The notes below the pieces were generated by a model. That model saw only the letters and a list, made by a program, of their open reading frames with translations, had not been told where the DNA came from and made no database searches. A stretch of 64,000 bases of DNA from Roseiarcus sp963784805 (GTDB lineage: Bacteria > Pseudomonadota > Alphaproteobacteria > Rhizobiales > Beijerinckiaceae), in the NCBI GenBank assembly GCA_963784805.1, contig CAWASR010000009.1, positions 186,001 through 250,000 of the forward strand, read 5' to 3'. Positions within the stretch are counted from its first letter, which is position 1; each line of letters begins with the position of its first letter. The position numbers were made by a program, and so were the translations under genes. Shown here in pieces: positions 8,763 through 17,591 of this stretch.

Positions 8763-9233
8763 ATGACCGAAAGCCATATCGCCCAGCTCAACATCGGGCG
8801 GCCGTCGCACCCGCTCGACGATCCGCGCATGGCCGGCTTCATGGACAATCTCGATCGCGTCAACGCGATCGCCGAGCGCAGCCCGGGCTTCGTCTGGCGC
8901 CTGAAGGACGAGAGCAACAACGCGACCGCGCTGAGGCCGTTCGAAGACCCGAACATGCTTGTCAACATGTCGGTCTGGGAGAGCGTCGAGGCGCTGGAGC
9001 GTTTCGTCTGGGCGACGGTCCACAAGCAATTCTACAATCGCAAGGGCGGCTGGTTCGAAAAGCCCTCTGCGCCGCATTTCGTCATGTGGCCGGTCCCGGC
9101 CGGGCATGTTCCGGACCTCGACGAGGCGAAGGACCGGCTTGAGCGATTGACGCGGAACGGCGACAGCGACATTGCCTTCGGATGGAGTCATTTGCCGCAT
9201 ATCAAGCTGTGGATGGGCCAGAAATGCGGGTGA
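8763..9233 (+). CDS. DUF3291 family protein inside the nuo operon
   Basis: 156 residues from ATG 8763. It looks like a DUF3291 protein (antibiotic-biosynthesis-monooxygenase-like fold): HIAQLNIGRPSHPLDDPRM, SPGFVWRLKDESNN, NMSVWESVEALERFVW and HKQFYNRKGGWFE are typical. It has no signal peptide, membrane helix or metal motif. It lies between nuoF (4 bases) and nuoG (16 bases) on the same strand, so it is almost certainly co-translated with complex I genes. A role in complex I assembly, or in removing a toxic by-product, would be guesswork; no function is established here. Confidence 0.85.
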   Translation: MTESHIAQLNIGRPSHPLDDPRMAGFMDNLDRVNAIAERSPGFVWRLKDESNNATALRPFEDPNMLVNMSVWESVEALERFVWATVHKQFYNRKGGWFEKPSAPHFVMWPVPAGHVPDLDEAKDRLERLTRNGDSDIAFGWSHLPHIKLWMGQKCG

Positions 9234-9249
9234 GCGGGCTGAGCGGCGC

Positions 9250-11313
9250 ATGAGCAAGATCATCATCGACGGCAAGGAGATCGACGTTCCGGCGGAGTAC
9301 ACGCTGCTGCAGGCGTGCGAGGCCGCCGGCGCCGAGGTGCCGCGCTTCTGCTACCACGAGCGGCTGTCGATCGCCGGCAATTGCCGGATGTGCCTCGTCG
9401 AAGTGAAGGGCGGCCCGCCGAAGCCGACCGCGTCCTGCGCGATGTCGGTCAAGGATCTGCGTCCCGGACCCAAGGGCGAGCCGCCGGCAGTCGAAACCAA
9501 CTCAGCCATGGCGCGCAAGGCGCGCAAGGGCGTGATGGAGTTTCTGCTCATCAACCATCCGCTTGACTGCCCGATCTGCGATCAGGGCGGCGAATGCGAT
9601 TTGCAGGATCAGGCGATGGGCTACGGCGCCGATACGTCGCGCTTCTCGGAGAACAAGCGCGCGGTCGAGAACAAGTACATCGGCCCCCTGATCAAGACGG
9701 TGATGAACCGCTGCATCCAATGCACGCGTTGCGTGCGCTTCGTGACCGAAGTTGCGGGCGCGCCCGAACTCGGCGCCATCGGTCGCGGCGAGGACATGGA
9801 GATCACCTCCTATCTCGAAAGCGCGCTGACTTCCGAGTTGCAGGGGAACGCGGTCGACCTTTGCCCGGTCGGAGCGCTGACATCGAAACCGACCGCGTTC
9901 CAGGCGCGGTCGTGGGAATTGGTGAAGACCGAATCGGTCGACGCCATGGACGCGCTCGGCTCGGCGATCCGCATCGATTCCCGCGGCCGCGAAGTCGTGC
10001 GCATCCTGCCGCGGGTCAACGAGGCGATCAACCAGGAATGGATTTCCGACAAGACGCGCCATGTCGTCGACGGCCTGAAGACGCAGCGCCTCGACCGGCC
10101 GTATCTGCGCGTCGACGGCAGGCTCAGGCCGACCAGCTGGGCGCAGGCGTTTGCCGCGGTCGCCGCCAGGGTCAAGACGGCTTCGCGCGCCAGGATCGGC
10201 GCGATCGTCGGCGATCTCGCCGCGGTCGAGGAGATGTTCGCGCTGAAGGGCCTGATCGCCAACCTCGGCTCGCCCAACATCGACTGCCGCCAGGACGGCT
10301 CCAGGCTACACCCGAAGTTCGGCCGCGCGTCCTATCTCTTCAACTCGACGATCGCGGGCATCGCCCAGTCTGACGCCATTCTCGTCATCGGCTCGAACCC
10401 GCGTCGCGAGGCGCCGGTGCTCAATGCGCGCATCCGCGAGCGCTGGCTGAAGGGTGGCGTGCTGATCGGCGTCATCGGCCCCAGAGCTGATCTCACCTAC
10501 GAATACGACTATCTCGGCGCCGGCCCTGAAGCGCTGGCGCATATCGGCGAAAAGCTCGCCGCGGGTCCGGCCAAACCGATGTTCGTGATCGGCGCCGGCG
10601 CGTTCGCCCGCCCTGATGGAGCAGCGGTGCTGGCGAGCCTCGCCAAGGCTGCGGTCGCGTCCGGCGTCGTCAAGGAGAGCTGGAACGGCTTCAACGTGCT
10701 GCACAGCGCAGCCTCGCGCGTCGGCGGCCTCGATCTCGGCCTGGCCCCGGGGGAGGGCGGGCTCGACGCGTCCGCGATGGCGAAAGCGGGCGCGCTCGAT
10801 GTGCTGTTCAATCTCGGCGCCGACGAAATCGAGGTCGAGCCCGGCGCCTTCGTCGTCTATATTGGCGCCCATGGCGATCGCGGCGCCCACCGCGCCGACG
10901 TGATTTTGCCCGGCGCCGCCTATACCGAGAAATCGGGCATCTACGTCAACACCGAGGGGCGGCCGCAATTCGCCGAGCGCGCGGTGTTTCCGCCCGGCGA
11001 CGCGCGCGAGGACTGGTCGATCCTGAGGGCGCTTTCGGAACCGCTCGGCGCCAGGCTGCCCTTCGACTCGCTGACCCAGTTGCGCGCGACCCTTGCGGCC
11101 GCCTTTCCCGAGCTTGTCCGCTTCGATGCGATCGGGCGCGCCGACGCGGACGTCTTCGCCAATCTCGCGGCGCTCGGGGGTTCGGTCGACAAGCGGCCGT
11201 TCACTTCGAGCGTCGAAGATTTCTACCTCACCAATCCGATCGCGCGGGCCTCGCGCACCATGGCCGAATGTTCGGCTCTGGCGCATGGGCGGACGCTCGC
11301 GGCGGCGGAATAG
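9250..11313 (+). CDS. nuoG: NADH-quinone oxidoreductase subunit G
   Basis: 75-kDa-type subunit with a ferredoxin-like N-terminus and a molybdopterin-oxidoreductase-like body without the cofactor. 687 residues. [2Fe-2S] ligands are C34, C45, C48 and C63; then HPLDCPICDQGGECDLQ supplies the His/Cys set of N5, and CIQCTRCVRF with DLCPVGAL supplies N4. The start at 9250 (MSKIIIDGKEIDVP) matches the family N-terminus; the open frame further upstream overlaps the DUF3291 gene. It is 13 bases from nuoH. Confidence 0.97.
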   Translation: MSKIIIDGKEIDVPAEYTLLQACEAAGAEVPRFCYHERLSIAGNCRMCLVEVKGGPPKPTASCAMSVKDLRPGPKGEPPAVETNSAMARKARKGVMEFLLINHPLDCPICDQGGECDLQDQAMGYGADTSRFSENKRAVENKYIGPLIKTVMNRCIQCTRCVRFVTEVAGAPELGAIGRGEDMEITSYLESALTSELQGNAVDLCPVGALTSKPTAFQARSWELVKTESVDAMDALGSAIRIDSRGREVVRILPRVNEAINQEWISDKTRHVVDGLKTQRLDRPYLRVDGRLRPTSWAQAFAAVAARVKTASRARIGAIVGDLAAVEEMFALKGLIANLGSPNIDCRQDGSRLHPKFGRASYLFNSTIAGIAQSDAILVIGSNPRREAPVLNARIRERWLKGGVLIGVIGPRADLTYEYDYLGAGPEALAHIGEKLAAGPAKPMFVIGAGAFARPDGAAVLASLAKAAVASGVVKESWNGFNVLHSAASRVGGLDLGLAPGEGGLDASAMAKAGALDVLFNLGADEIEVEPGAFVVYIGAHGDRGAHRADVILPGAAYTEKSGIYVNTEGRPQFAERAVFPPGDAREDWSILRALSEPLGARLPFDSLTQLRATLAAAFPELVRFDAIGRADADVFANLAALGGSVDKRPFTSSVEDFYLTNPIARASRTMAECSALAHGRTLAAAE

Positions 11314-11326
11314 GTCTTAAAACACG

Positions 11327-12496
11327 ATGAGCAGCGCGACGCCTTCCCGCCCCGGTTCTTCTCAGCCACTCGTCACGATTGGCGTCGGATTGCTGATCGC
11401 CGCAGTCGTGGTCGGCCTCTTGGCGTGGCTCCTCATCAAGGCCGGCGTCTTCGCCGCCGTAGGCGGGTGGTTGCACGAAAGCGGCTTCGGCTCGTTCGTG
11501 CGCTACCTGATCGAGAGCGTGGTGCTGCTCGTCTGCCTTCTCCTCTCGACCGCGGCGCTCATTTACCTGGAGCGCAAGATCTGGGGCTCGGTGCACTTGC
11601 GGCGCGGACCCAACGTGGTCGGTCCGTGGGGCGTGCTCCAGCCGTTCGCGGATTTCCTCAAGTTCATTCTCAAGGAGCCGATCATTCCGTCGGCCGCGAA
11701 CAAGGGCGTGTTCGTGCTGGCGCCGCTGGTTTCCGTGGTGCTGGCGATTTCGGCCTGGGCGGTCATTCCGGTCGCCGACGGCTGGGTTGTCGCCGACGTC
11801 AATGTCGGCGTTCTGTACCTTTTCGCCGTGTCCTCGCTCGGCGTGTACGGCATCATCATGGCCGGCTGGGCGTCGAATTCGAAATACCCGCTGCTCTCGG
11901 CTCTCCGTTCGGCCGCGCAGATGGTGTCCTACGAAGTGTCGATCGGATTTGTGATCGTCACCGTCGTGATGTGCGCCGGCTCGCTGAATCTCTCCGACAT
12001 CGTGCGCGCGCAGGACACCCGCTTCGGCTTCCTCGGCTGGTATTGGCTGCCGTTGCTGCCGATGTTCATCATCTTCTTCGTTTCCGCGCTGGCCGAGACC
12101 AACCGGCCGCCGTTCGATCTGACCGAAGCCGAATCCGAGCTGGTCGCCGGCTATGCGGTGGAATATTCCGGCTCGATGTTTCTGCTCCAGTTCCTGACCG
12201 AGCTGGTCGCGGTCCTGACGATGTCGGCGATGACGGCCGTGCTGTTTCTCGGCGGCTGGCTGCCGCCCCTGCCGTTCGCCCCGTTCACCTGGGTTCCCGG
12301 CCTGATCTGGTTCCTCATCAAGGCGTGGTCGGTCGTCTTCATGTTCTCGATGGTGAAGGCGTTCGTGCCGCGCTATCGTTACGATCAGCTGATGCGGCTT
12401 GGCTGGAAGGTGTTCCTGCCGATCTCGCTGGCGATGGTCTTGATCGTCGCCGGGGTGCTCGAATTCACCGGCCTCGGCGCCAATCCTTCGGGCTGA
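11327..12496 (+). CDS. nuoH: NADH-quinone oxidoreductase subunit H, with extra N-terminal helix
   Basis: Membrane subunit forming the quinone channel together with NuoB and NuoD. 389 residues, about 40 more than the usual 345-350. Typical motifs are LERKIWGSVHLRRGPNVVG, FADFLKFILKEP, AETNRPPFDLTEAESELVAGY and PRYRYDQLMRLGWK. The surplus is N-terminal: a Ser/Pro-rich start followed by an additional hydrophobic segment at about residues 15-45. No later ATG exists near the normal family start, but a GTG at about residue 57 could be the true start, in which case the extension would vanish. Confidence 0.95.
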   Translation: MSSATPSRPGSSQPLVTIGVGLLIAAVVVGLLAWLLIKAGVFAAVGGWLHESGFGSFVRYLIESVVLLVCLLLSTAALIYLERKIWGSVHLRRGPNVVGPWGVLQPFADFLKFILKEPIIPSAANKGVFVLAPLVSVVLAISAWAVIPVADGWVVADVNVGVLYLFAVSSLGVYGIIMAGWASNSKYPLLSALRSAAQMVSYEVSIGFVIVTVVMCAGSLNLSDIVRAQDTRFGFLGWYWLPLLPMFIIFFVSALAETNRPPFDLTEAESELVAGYAVEYSGSMFLLQFLTELVAVLTMSAMTAVLFLGGWLPPLPFAPFTWVPGLIWFLIKAWSVVFMFSMVKAFVPRYRYDQLMRLGWKVFLPISLAMVLIVAGVLEFTGLGANPSG

Positions 12497-12514
12497 CGGG
12501 AGAGGGACAAGACC

Positions 12515-13009
12515 ATGGCTCTGAGGCTCGCTCAATCCGCCCGCTCGCTGTTCTTAAGCGAATTCGTCGCCGCGCTCGCGCTGTCGATCCGCTACATGTT
12601 CAAGCCCAAGGCGACGCTGAACTATCCCAATGAAAAGTCGCCGCTGTCGCCGCGCTTCCGGGGCGAGCACGCGCTGCGCCGCTATCCCAACGGCGAGGAG
12701 CGTTGCATCGCCTGCAAGCTGTGCGAGGCGATCTGCCCGGCGCAGGCGATCACCATCGAAGCGGGCCCGCGCCGCAACGACGGCACGCGGCGCACGACCC
12801 GCTACGACATCGACATGGTCAAATGCATCTACTGCGGGATGTGCCAGGAGGCCTGCCCGGTCGACGCGATCGTCGAGGGGCCGAATTTCGAGTTCGCGAC
12901 AGAATCGCGCGAAGAACTCTATTACGACAAGCAACGGCTGCTGGCCAACGGCGATCGCTGGGAGCGGGAGCTGGCGCGCAACATCGCGCTCGACGCGCCG
13001 TATCGGTGA
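12515..13009 (+). CDS. nuoI: NADH-quinone oxidoreductase subunit I (clusters N6a/N6b)
   Basis: TYKY-type ferredoxin subunit passing electrons towards N2. 164 residues, normal length. Two [4Fe-4S] motifs are intact: CIACKLCEAICPAQAI and CIYCGMCQEACPVDAI. The N-terminal amphipathic segment, LSEFVAALALSIRYMFKPKAT, is typical. Its stop lies 2 bases before a palindromic repeat that occupies the gap to nuoJ. Confidence 0.97.
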   Translation: MALRLAQSARSLFLSEFVAALALSIRYMFKPKATLNYPNEKSPLSPRFRGEHALRRYPNGEERCIACKLCEAICPAQAITIEAGPRRNDGTRRTTRYDIDMVKCIYCGMCQEACPVDAIVEGPNFEFATESREELYYDKQRLLANGDRWERELARNIALDAPYR

Positions 13010-13011
13010 AG

Positions 13012-13089
13012 CCCCTCACCCGCCAAAGGGCGTTCGAAAGAACGCCCGTCCTTCGACGGGCTATGGCGGGAAAGGGGTTGGGGTGAGGG
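13012..13089. repeat. Intergenic palindromic (REP-like) repeat between nuoI and nuoJ
   Basis: Cloverleaf-like element. Outer arms CCCTCACCC (about 13013-13021) and GGGTGAGGG (13081-13089) pair, with inner CCCGCC/GGCGGG and two hairpins: GGGCGTTC-GAAA-GAACGCCC and CCCGTC-CTTC-GACGGG. It resembles the element at 6274-6341 in design. It lies within the operon, so it is presumably transcribed and could stabilise or process the nuo message. Confidence 0.75.
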
Positions 13090-13108
13090 TTCCACGAAGA
13101 GGCTGACG

Positions 13109-13711
13109 ATGGGCGCCCAGGCGGTATTCTTTTGGATTTTCGCGACGATCCTCGCCGGATCGGCGCTCGGCGTGATCGTGGCGAGGAACCCGGTCCATTC
13201 CGTTCTGTGCCTGATTCTGGCCTTTGTCTGCGCCGCGGGCCTGTTCCTCATCATGGGGGCGGAGTTCCTGGCGATGATCCTCGTCATCGTCTATGTCGGC
13301 GCGGTCGCGGTCTTGTTCCTGTTCATCGTCATGCTGCTCGACGTCGACTTCGCCCGGATGAAACAGGGCTTTGTCCAATATCTGCCTCAGGGACTGTTGA
13401 TCGCCTTCGTCGTCGGCGCGCAACTCGTTTACGTCGTCTCCGGTTGGGGGCGCTCGCCTAATGCCGCCGCCGCCGCGACCCCTTCGGGGATGCTCAGCAA
13501 CACCGCCGCGCTCGGCGAGGTGCTCTATACCCGCTATTTCTATTTCTTCCAGGCGGCGGGAATGATTCTGCTGACGGCGATGATCGGCGCGATTGTTCTC
13601 ACTCTGCAGCACAAGCCGGGCGTGAAGCGCCAGGACATCGGCGCCCAAGTCGCTCGAACGCCCGAGACCGGGGTCGAGCTGCGCAAGGTTCCCTCGCGCG
13701 CCGGCATTTGA
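13109..13711 (+). CDS. nuoJ: NADH-quinone oxidoreductase subunit J
   Basis: Small membrane subunit of the proton-pumping arm; 200 residues with five predicted membrane helices. Family features include the N-terminal ARNPVHSVLCLILAFVCAAG, then FLAMILVIVYVGAVAVLFLFIVMLL, the pi-bulge helix typical of subunit ND6/NuoJ. The hydrophilic C-terminal tail after about residue 165 is normal. It is followed 11 bases later by nuoK. Confidence 0.97.
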   Translation: MGAQAVFFWIFATILAGSALGVIVARNPVHSVLCLILAFVCAAGLFLIMGAEFLAMILVIVYVGAVAVLFLFIVMLLDVDFARMKQGFVQYLPQGLLIAFVVGAQLVYVVSGWGRSPNAAAAATPSGMLSNTAALGEVLYTRYFYFFQAAGMILLTAMIGAIVLTLQHKPGVKRQDIGAQVARTPETGVELRKVPSRAGI

Positions 13712-13722
13712 AGGACAAAACG

Positions 13723-14031
13723 ATGGCCGTCGACCTCTCGAGTTATCTGACGCTTGGCGCGATCGTGTTCACGATCGGCGTCGCCGGCATCATCCTCAAC
13801 CACAAGAACATCATCATCATTCTGATGTCGATCGAACTGATCCTGCTGTCGGTCAACATCAATCTGGTCGCCTTCTCGACCTATTCGGGCGACCTGACGG
13901 GCCAGGCCTTCGCGATTTTCATCCTGACGGTCGCGGCGGCGGAGTCGGCGATCGGCCTTGCGATCCTGGTGGCCTACTATCGCAATCGCGGGTCGATTGC
14001 GGTCGAGGACATCAACGCGCTGAAGGGCTGA
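13723..14031 (+). CDS. nuoK: NADH-quinone oxidoreductase subunit K
   Basis: ND4L-type subunit with three membrane helices; 102 residues, exactly the family norm when started at ATG 13723 (MAVDLSSYLTLGAI). A TTG at 13708 in frame would overlap nuoJ and is less likely. The conserved glutamates of the proton channel are in IMSIELILLSVNIN and LTVAAAESAIGLAI. Confidence 0.97.
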   Translation: MAVDLSSYLTLGAIVFTIGVAGIILNHKNIIIILMSIELILLSVNINLVAFSTYSGDLTGQAFAIFILTVAAAESAIGLAILVAYYRNRGSIAVEDINALKG

Positions 14032-14039
14032 GCCGGGCC

Positions 14040-16043
14040 ATGTACGATCTTATCGTCTTCCTGCCGCTTCTCGGCTTTCTCGTCGCCGGCGTGTTCGGTC
14101 CGTGGATCGGCGCGCGCGGCGCCGAATATGTCACGTCCGGCCTCCTTGGCGTCAGTTTCGTCCTTTCCTGGATCGCGTTCTTCATGGTCGCGGGCGGAGC
14201 GGACGCGCACGTGCCGGTCGCCAACTGGTTCACGTCCGGCAAACTCGCGGTCGATTGGGCCCTGCGCGTCGACACGCTGACGGCGGTGATGCTGGTCGTG
14301 GTGACGACGGTGTCGTTTCTCGTTCACGTCTATTCGATCGGCTACATGAGCGAGGATCCGAGCCGGCCGCGTTTCTTCGCCTATCTGTCGCTTTTCACCT
14401 TCGCCATGCTGATGCTGGTGACGGCCGACAATCTGGTGCAGATGTTTTTCGGCTGGGAAGGCGTCGGACTGATGTCCTACCTGCTGATCGGCTTCTGGTA
14501 TGAGCGTCCATCGGCCAACGCCGCGGCGATCAAGGCCTTTGTCGTCAACCGCGTCGGGGATTTCGGCTTCGCGCTCGGCATTTTCCTCACCTACCAGCTC
14601 ACCGGCTCGGTGACTTTCGATCAGGTGTTCGCGGCCGCGCCCGGTCTGGCCGGCAAGACGGTGCATTTCGTCGGCTACAATTGGGACGCCGCGACGCTCG
14701 CCTGCCTCCTCCTGTTCATGGGCGCGATGGGCAAGTCGGCCCAGTTCCTGCTGCATACATGGTTGCCCGACGCGATGGAGGGACCGACCCCGGTCTCGGC
14801 CCTCATTCACGCCGCGACCATGGTGACGGCGGGCGTGTTCATGGTCGCGCGCCTGTCGCCTCTGTTCGAGATGTCCTCGACCGCGCTAAGCGTCGTCACC
14901 ATCGTCGGCGCCACCACAGCGTTTTTCGCCGCGACCGTGGGCCTGGTGCAGAACGACATCAAGCGGGTCGTCGCATATTCGACCTGCTCGCAGCTTGGCT
15001 ACATGTTCGTCGGCCTCGGCGTCGGCGGCTACAGCCTCGGCATATTCCACCTGTTCACCCACGCCTTCTTCAAGGCGCTGCTGTTCCTCGGCGCCGGCTC
15101 GGTCATCACCGCGATGCACCACGAGCAGGACATGCGCGCGATGGGCGGTCTGCGCAAGGAGATCCCCTTCACGTTCTGGATGATGATGATCGGCTCGCTG
15201 TCGCTGACCGGCGTCGGCATTCCGTTCACGTCGCTCGGGTTCTCCGGCTTCGTGTCGAAGGACGCGATCATCGAGGCCGCCTACGCCTCGAACCGCTTCG
15301 GCGCGACCTATGCGTTCTGGTGCGTCGTGATCGCGGCCGCCTTCACCGCCTTCTATTCCTGGCGGCTCATGTTCATGACGTTCTTCGGGGAGCGCGGCGA
15401 CTGGGCGGCGGGCCTGCCGGCAAGCGCGCATGACGTCCATTCTGGCGGCGATCACGGGCACGGCGAGCATGACCGCGCCGCGCATGAATCGCCTCTGGTG
15501 ATGCTGATCCCGCTCGCAGCGCTGGCGCTGGGCGCGACATTTGCCGGCGTCGCCTTCCGTCATCAATTCATCGGGGCCGGCTTTGCGAGCTTCTGGCGGC
15601 ATTCGCTGTTCCTGGGCCAGGGCAACGACATTCTCGAACGGATGGAGGCAGTCCCGGCGGTGGTCTCTTTCATGCCGACGGTGATGATGCTGATTGGGCT
15701 CGGAATCGCCGCCTATATGTATGTGGTCGACCGCGCGCTGCCGAAACGTCTTGCCGACGCCTATCCCTATCTCTACCGCTTCCTCCTCAACAAGTGGTAC
15801 TTCGACGAGCTGTACGACGCGATCTTCGTCCGTCCGGCCTTCGTCATCGGCCGGCTGTTCTGGAAGGAAGGCGACGGCGCGATCATCGACGGCTTCGGGC
15901 CGGACGGGATCTCCGCCCGGGTGCTCGACGTCACCCGCAGCGCGATCCGGCTGCAGACCGGCTACATCTACCATTATGCTTTCGCGATGCTGCTCGGCGC
16001 GGCGGCGCTCGCCACCTGGTATCTGTTCGGAGGAGCACTGTGA
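14040..16043 (+). CDS. nuoL: NADH-quinone oxidoreductase subunit L
   Basis: Largest antiporter-like subunit; 667 residues, with about 16 membrane helices and the lateral amphipathic helix at the C-terminus. Typical motifs are FFGWEGVGLMSYLLIGFWYE, KSAQFLLHTWLPDAMEGPTPVSALIHAATMV (key lysine and histidine residues) and YSTCSQLGYMF. A histidine-rich loop (HDVHSGGDHGHGEHDRAAHE, about residues 463-482) lies between late helices. Its stop shares one base with the nuoM start (TGATG). Confidence 0.97.
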   Translation: MYDLIVFLPLLGFLVAGVFGPWIGARGAEYVTSGLLGVSFVLSWIAFFMVAGGADAHVPVANWFTSGKLAVDWALRVDTLTAVMLVVVTTVSFLVHVYSIGYMSEDPSRPRFFAYLSLFTFAMLMLVTADNLVQMFFGWEGVGLMSYLLIGFWYERPSANAAAIKAFVVNRVGDFGFALGIFLTYQLTGSVTFDQVFAAAPGLAGKTVHFVGYNWDAATLACLLLFMGAMGKSAQFLLHTWLPDAMEGPTPVSALIHAATMVTAGVFMVARLSPLFEMSSTALSVVTIVGATTAFFAATVGLVQNDIKRVVAYSTCSQLGYMFVGLGVGGYSLGIFHLFTHAFFKALLFLGAGSVITAMHHEQDMRAMGGLRKEIPFTFWMMMIGSLSLTGVGIPFTSLGFSGFVSKDAIIEAAYASNRFGATYAFWCVVIAAAFTAFYSWRLMFMTFFGERGDWAAGLPASAHDVHSGGDHGHGEHDRAAHESPLVMLIPLAALALGATFAGVAFRHQFIGAGFASFWRHSLFLGQGNDILERMEAVPAVVSFMPTVMMLIGLGIAAYMYVVDRALPKRLADAYPYLYRFLLNKWYFDELYDAIFVRPAFVIGRLFWKEGDGAIIDGFGPDGISARVLDVTRSAIRLQTGYIYHYAFAMLLGAAALATWYLFGGAL

Positions 16044-17545
16044 TGTCGGGCTCCTGGATCCTCTCCGGCATTCTGGCGCTGCCGCTGATCGGCGCGCTGT
16101 TCATCCTGCTGCTGCCGGGCGAGACGGAAGCGACCAAGCGGAACGCGCGCTGGATCGCTCTGTTCGCCACGCTGCTCGCGTTCGCGCTGAGCCTCGTCGC
16201 CTGGGGGCGGTTCGACACCTCGCAGCCGGGCTTTCAGCTGGTAGAGCAACACGACTGGTTCTCGCACGCCATTCTTTACAAACTCGGCGTCGATGGCGTT
16301 TCGATGCCGTTCGTGCTGCTGACCACCTTCCTGATGCCGATCAGCATCCTGGCCTCCTGGACCCCGATCCAAAGCCGGGTCAAGGAATACATGATCGCCT
16401 TCCTGGTGCTGGAGACGCTGATGGTCGGCGTCTTCGTCGCGCTCGATCTGGTGCTGTTCTACCTGTTCTTCGAGGGCAGCCTGATCCCGATGTTCCTGAT
16501 TATCGGGATTTGGGGCCATGGGAACCGCGTCTACGCGGCGTTCAAGTTCTTCCTCTACACGTTCACCGGCTCGGTGCTGATGCTGCTGGCGATCATGGCG
16601 ATGTACTGGACGGCTGGCACGACCGACATCACGGTGCTGCTGAAGACCGCGTTTGCGCCAAAGATGCAGACTTGGCTGTGGCTCGCCTTCTTCGCCTCGT
16701 TCGCGGTCAAGATGCCGATGTGGCCGGTGCACACCTGGCTGCCCGACGCGCATGTCGAGGCGCCGACCGCGGGCTCGGTGATCCTGGCCGCCATTCTCCT
16801 CAAGATGGGCGGCTACGGCTTCATCCGCTTCTCGCTGCCGATGTTCCCGGACGCCTCGGTCTATTTCACGCCGCTCGTCTACGCGTTGTCGATCATCGCC
16901 ATCATCTACACCTCGCTGGTCGCGCTGGCCCAGGAGAACATGAAGAAGCTGATCGCCTATTCGTCGGTCGCTCACATGGGCTTCGTGACGATGGGCATCT
17001 TCGCCGCCAACACCCAGGGGATTCAGGGAGCCGTCTACCTGATGATCAGCCACGGCCTCATCTCGGGGGCGCTGTTCCTCTGCGTCGGCGTCGTCTACGA
17101 CCGCACGCACTCGCTCGAGATCGCGTCCTACGGCGGCCTGGTGCAGCGGATGCCGTTTTATGCGCTCGCATTCATGGTGTTCACGCTCGCCAATGTCGGG
17201 CTGCCGGGCACGTCGGGCTTCATCGGCGAATTCCTGACCCTGATCGGCGTGTTCCAGGTCAACAATTGGGTCGCCTTCTTTGCGACCTTCGGGTTGATCC
17301 TGTCGGCGGCCTACGCGCTCTACCTTTACCGCCGCGTCATCTTCGGCGTGATCGAGAAGCCCGGGCTGATGGGCATCGCCGACCTGTCCGGTCGCGAGAT
17401 CGCGACCCTGCTGCCATTGGGGCTGCTGGTTATCTTTTACGGCATGCATCCGCAGCCGGTCATCGACGCCAGCGCGGCTTCGATCGACGGGATCATCAAA
17501 GGCTTCGAGCACGCGGTCGCGATGACCAAGACGGCGGGGCTATGA
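16043..17545 (+). CDS. nuoM: NADH-quinone oxidoreductase subunit M
   Basis: Antiporter-like proton-pumping subunit; 500 residues, normal for the family. Motifs include LFYLFFEGSLIPMFLIIGIW (conserved glutamate), KMPMWPVHTWLPDAHVEAPT (conserved lysine and histidine) and AYSSVAHMGFV. The start at 16043 gives the canonical MSGSWILSGILALPLIGAL; upstream codons in this frame belong to nuoL DNA. Start and stop overlap by one base with nuoL. Confidence 0.97.
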   Translation: MSGSWILSGILALPLIGALFILLLPGETEATKRNARWIALFATLLAFALSLVAWGRFDTSQPGFQLVEQHDWFSHAILYKLGVDGVSMPFVLLTTFLMPISILASWTPIQSRVKEYMIAFLVLETLMVGVFVALDLVLFYLFFEGSLIPMFLIIGIWGHGNRVYAAFKFFLYTFTGSVLMLLAIMAMYWTAGTTDITVLLKTAFAPKMQTWLWLAFFASFAVKMPMWPVHTWLPDAHVEAPTAGSVILAAILLKMGGYGFIRFSLPMFPDASVYFTPLVYALSIIAIIYTSLVALAQENMKKLIAYSSVAHMGFVTMGIFAANTQGIQGAVYLMISHGLISGALFLCVGVVYDRTHSLEIASYGGLVQRMPFYALAFMVFTLANVGLPGTSGFIGEFLTLIGVFQVNNWVAFFATFGLILSAAYALYLYRRVIFGVIEKPGLMGIADLSGREIATLLPLGLLVIFYGMHPQPVIDASAASIDGIIKGFEHAVAMTKTAGL

Positions 17546-17591
17546 CGGCGCGCGCCCGAGCGGCGCATCATTTTCCAGGTATGGGCGACCC

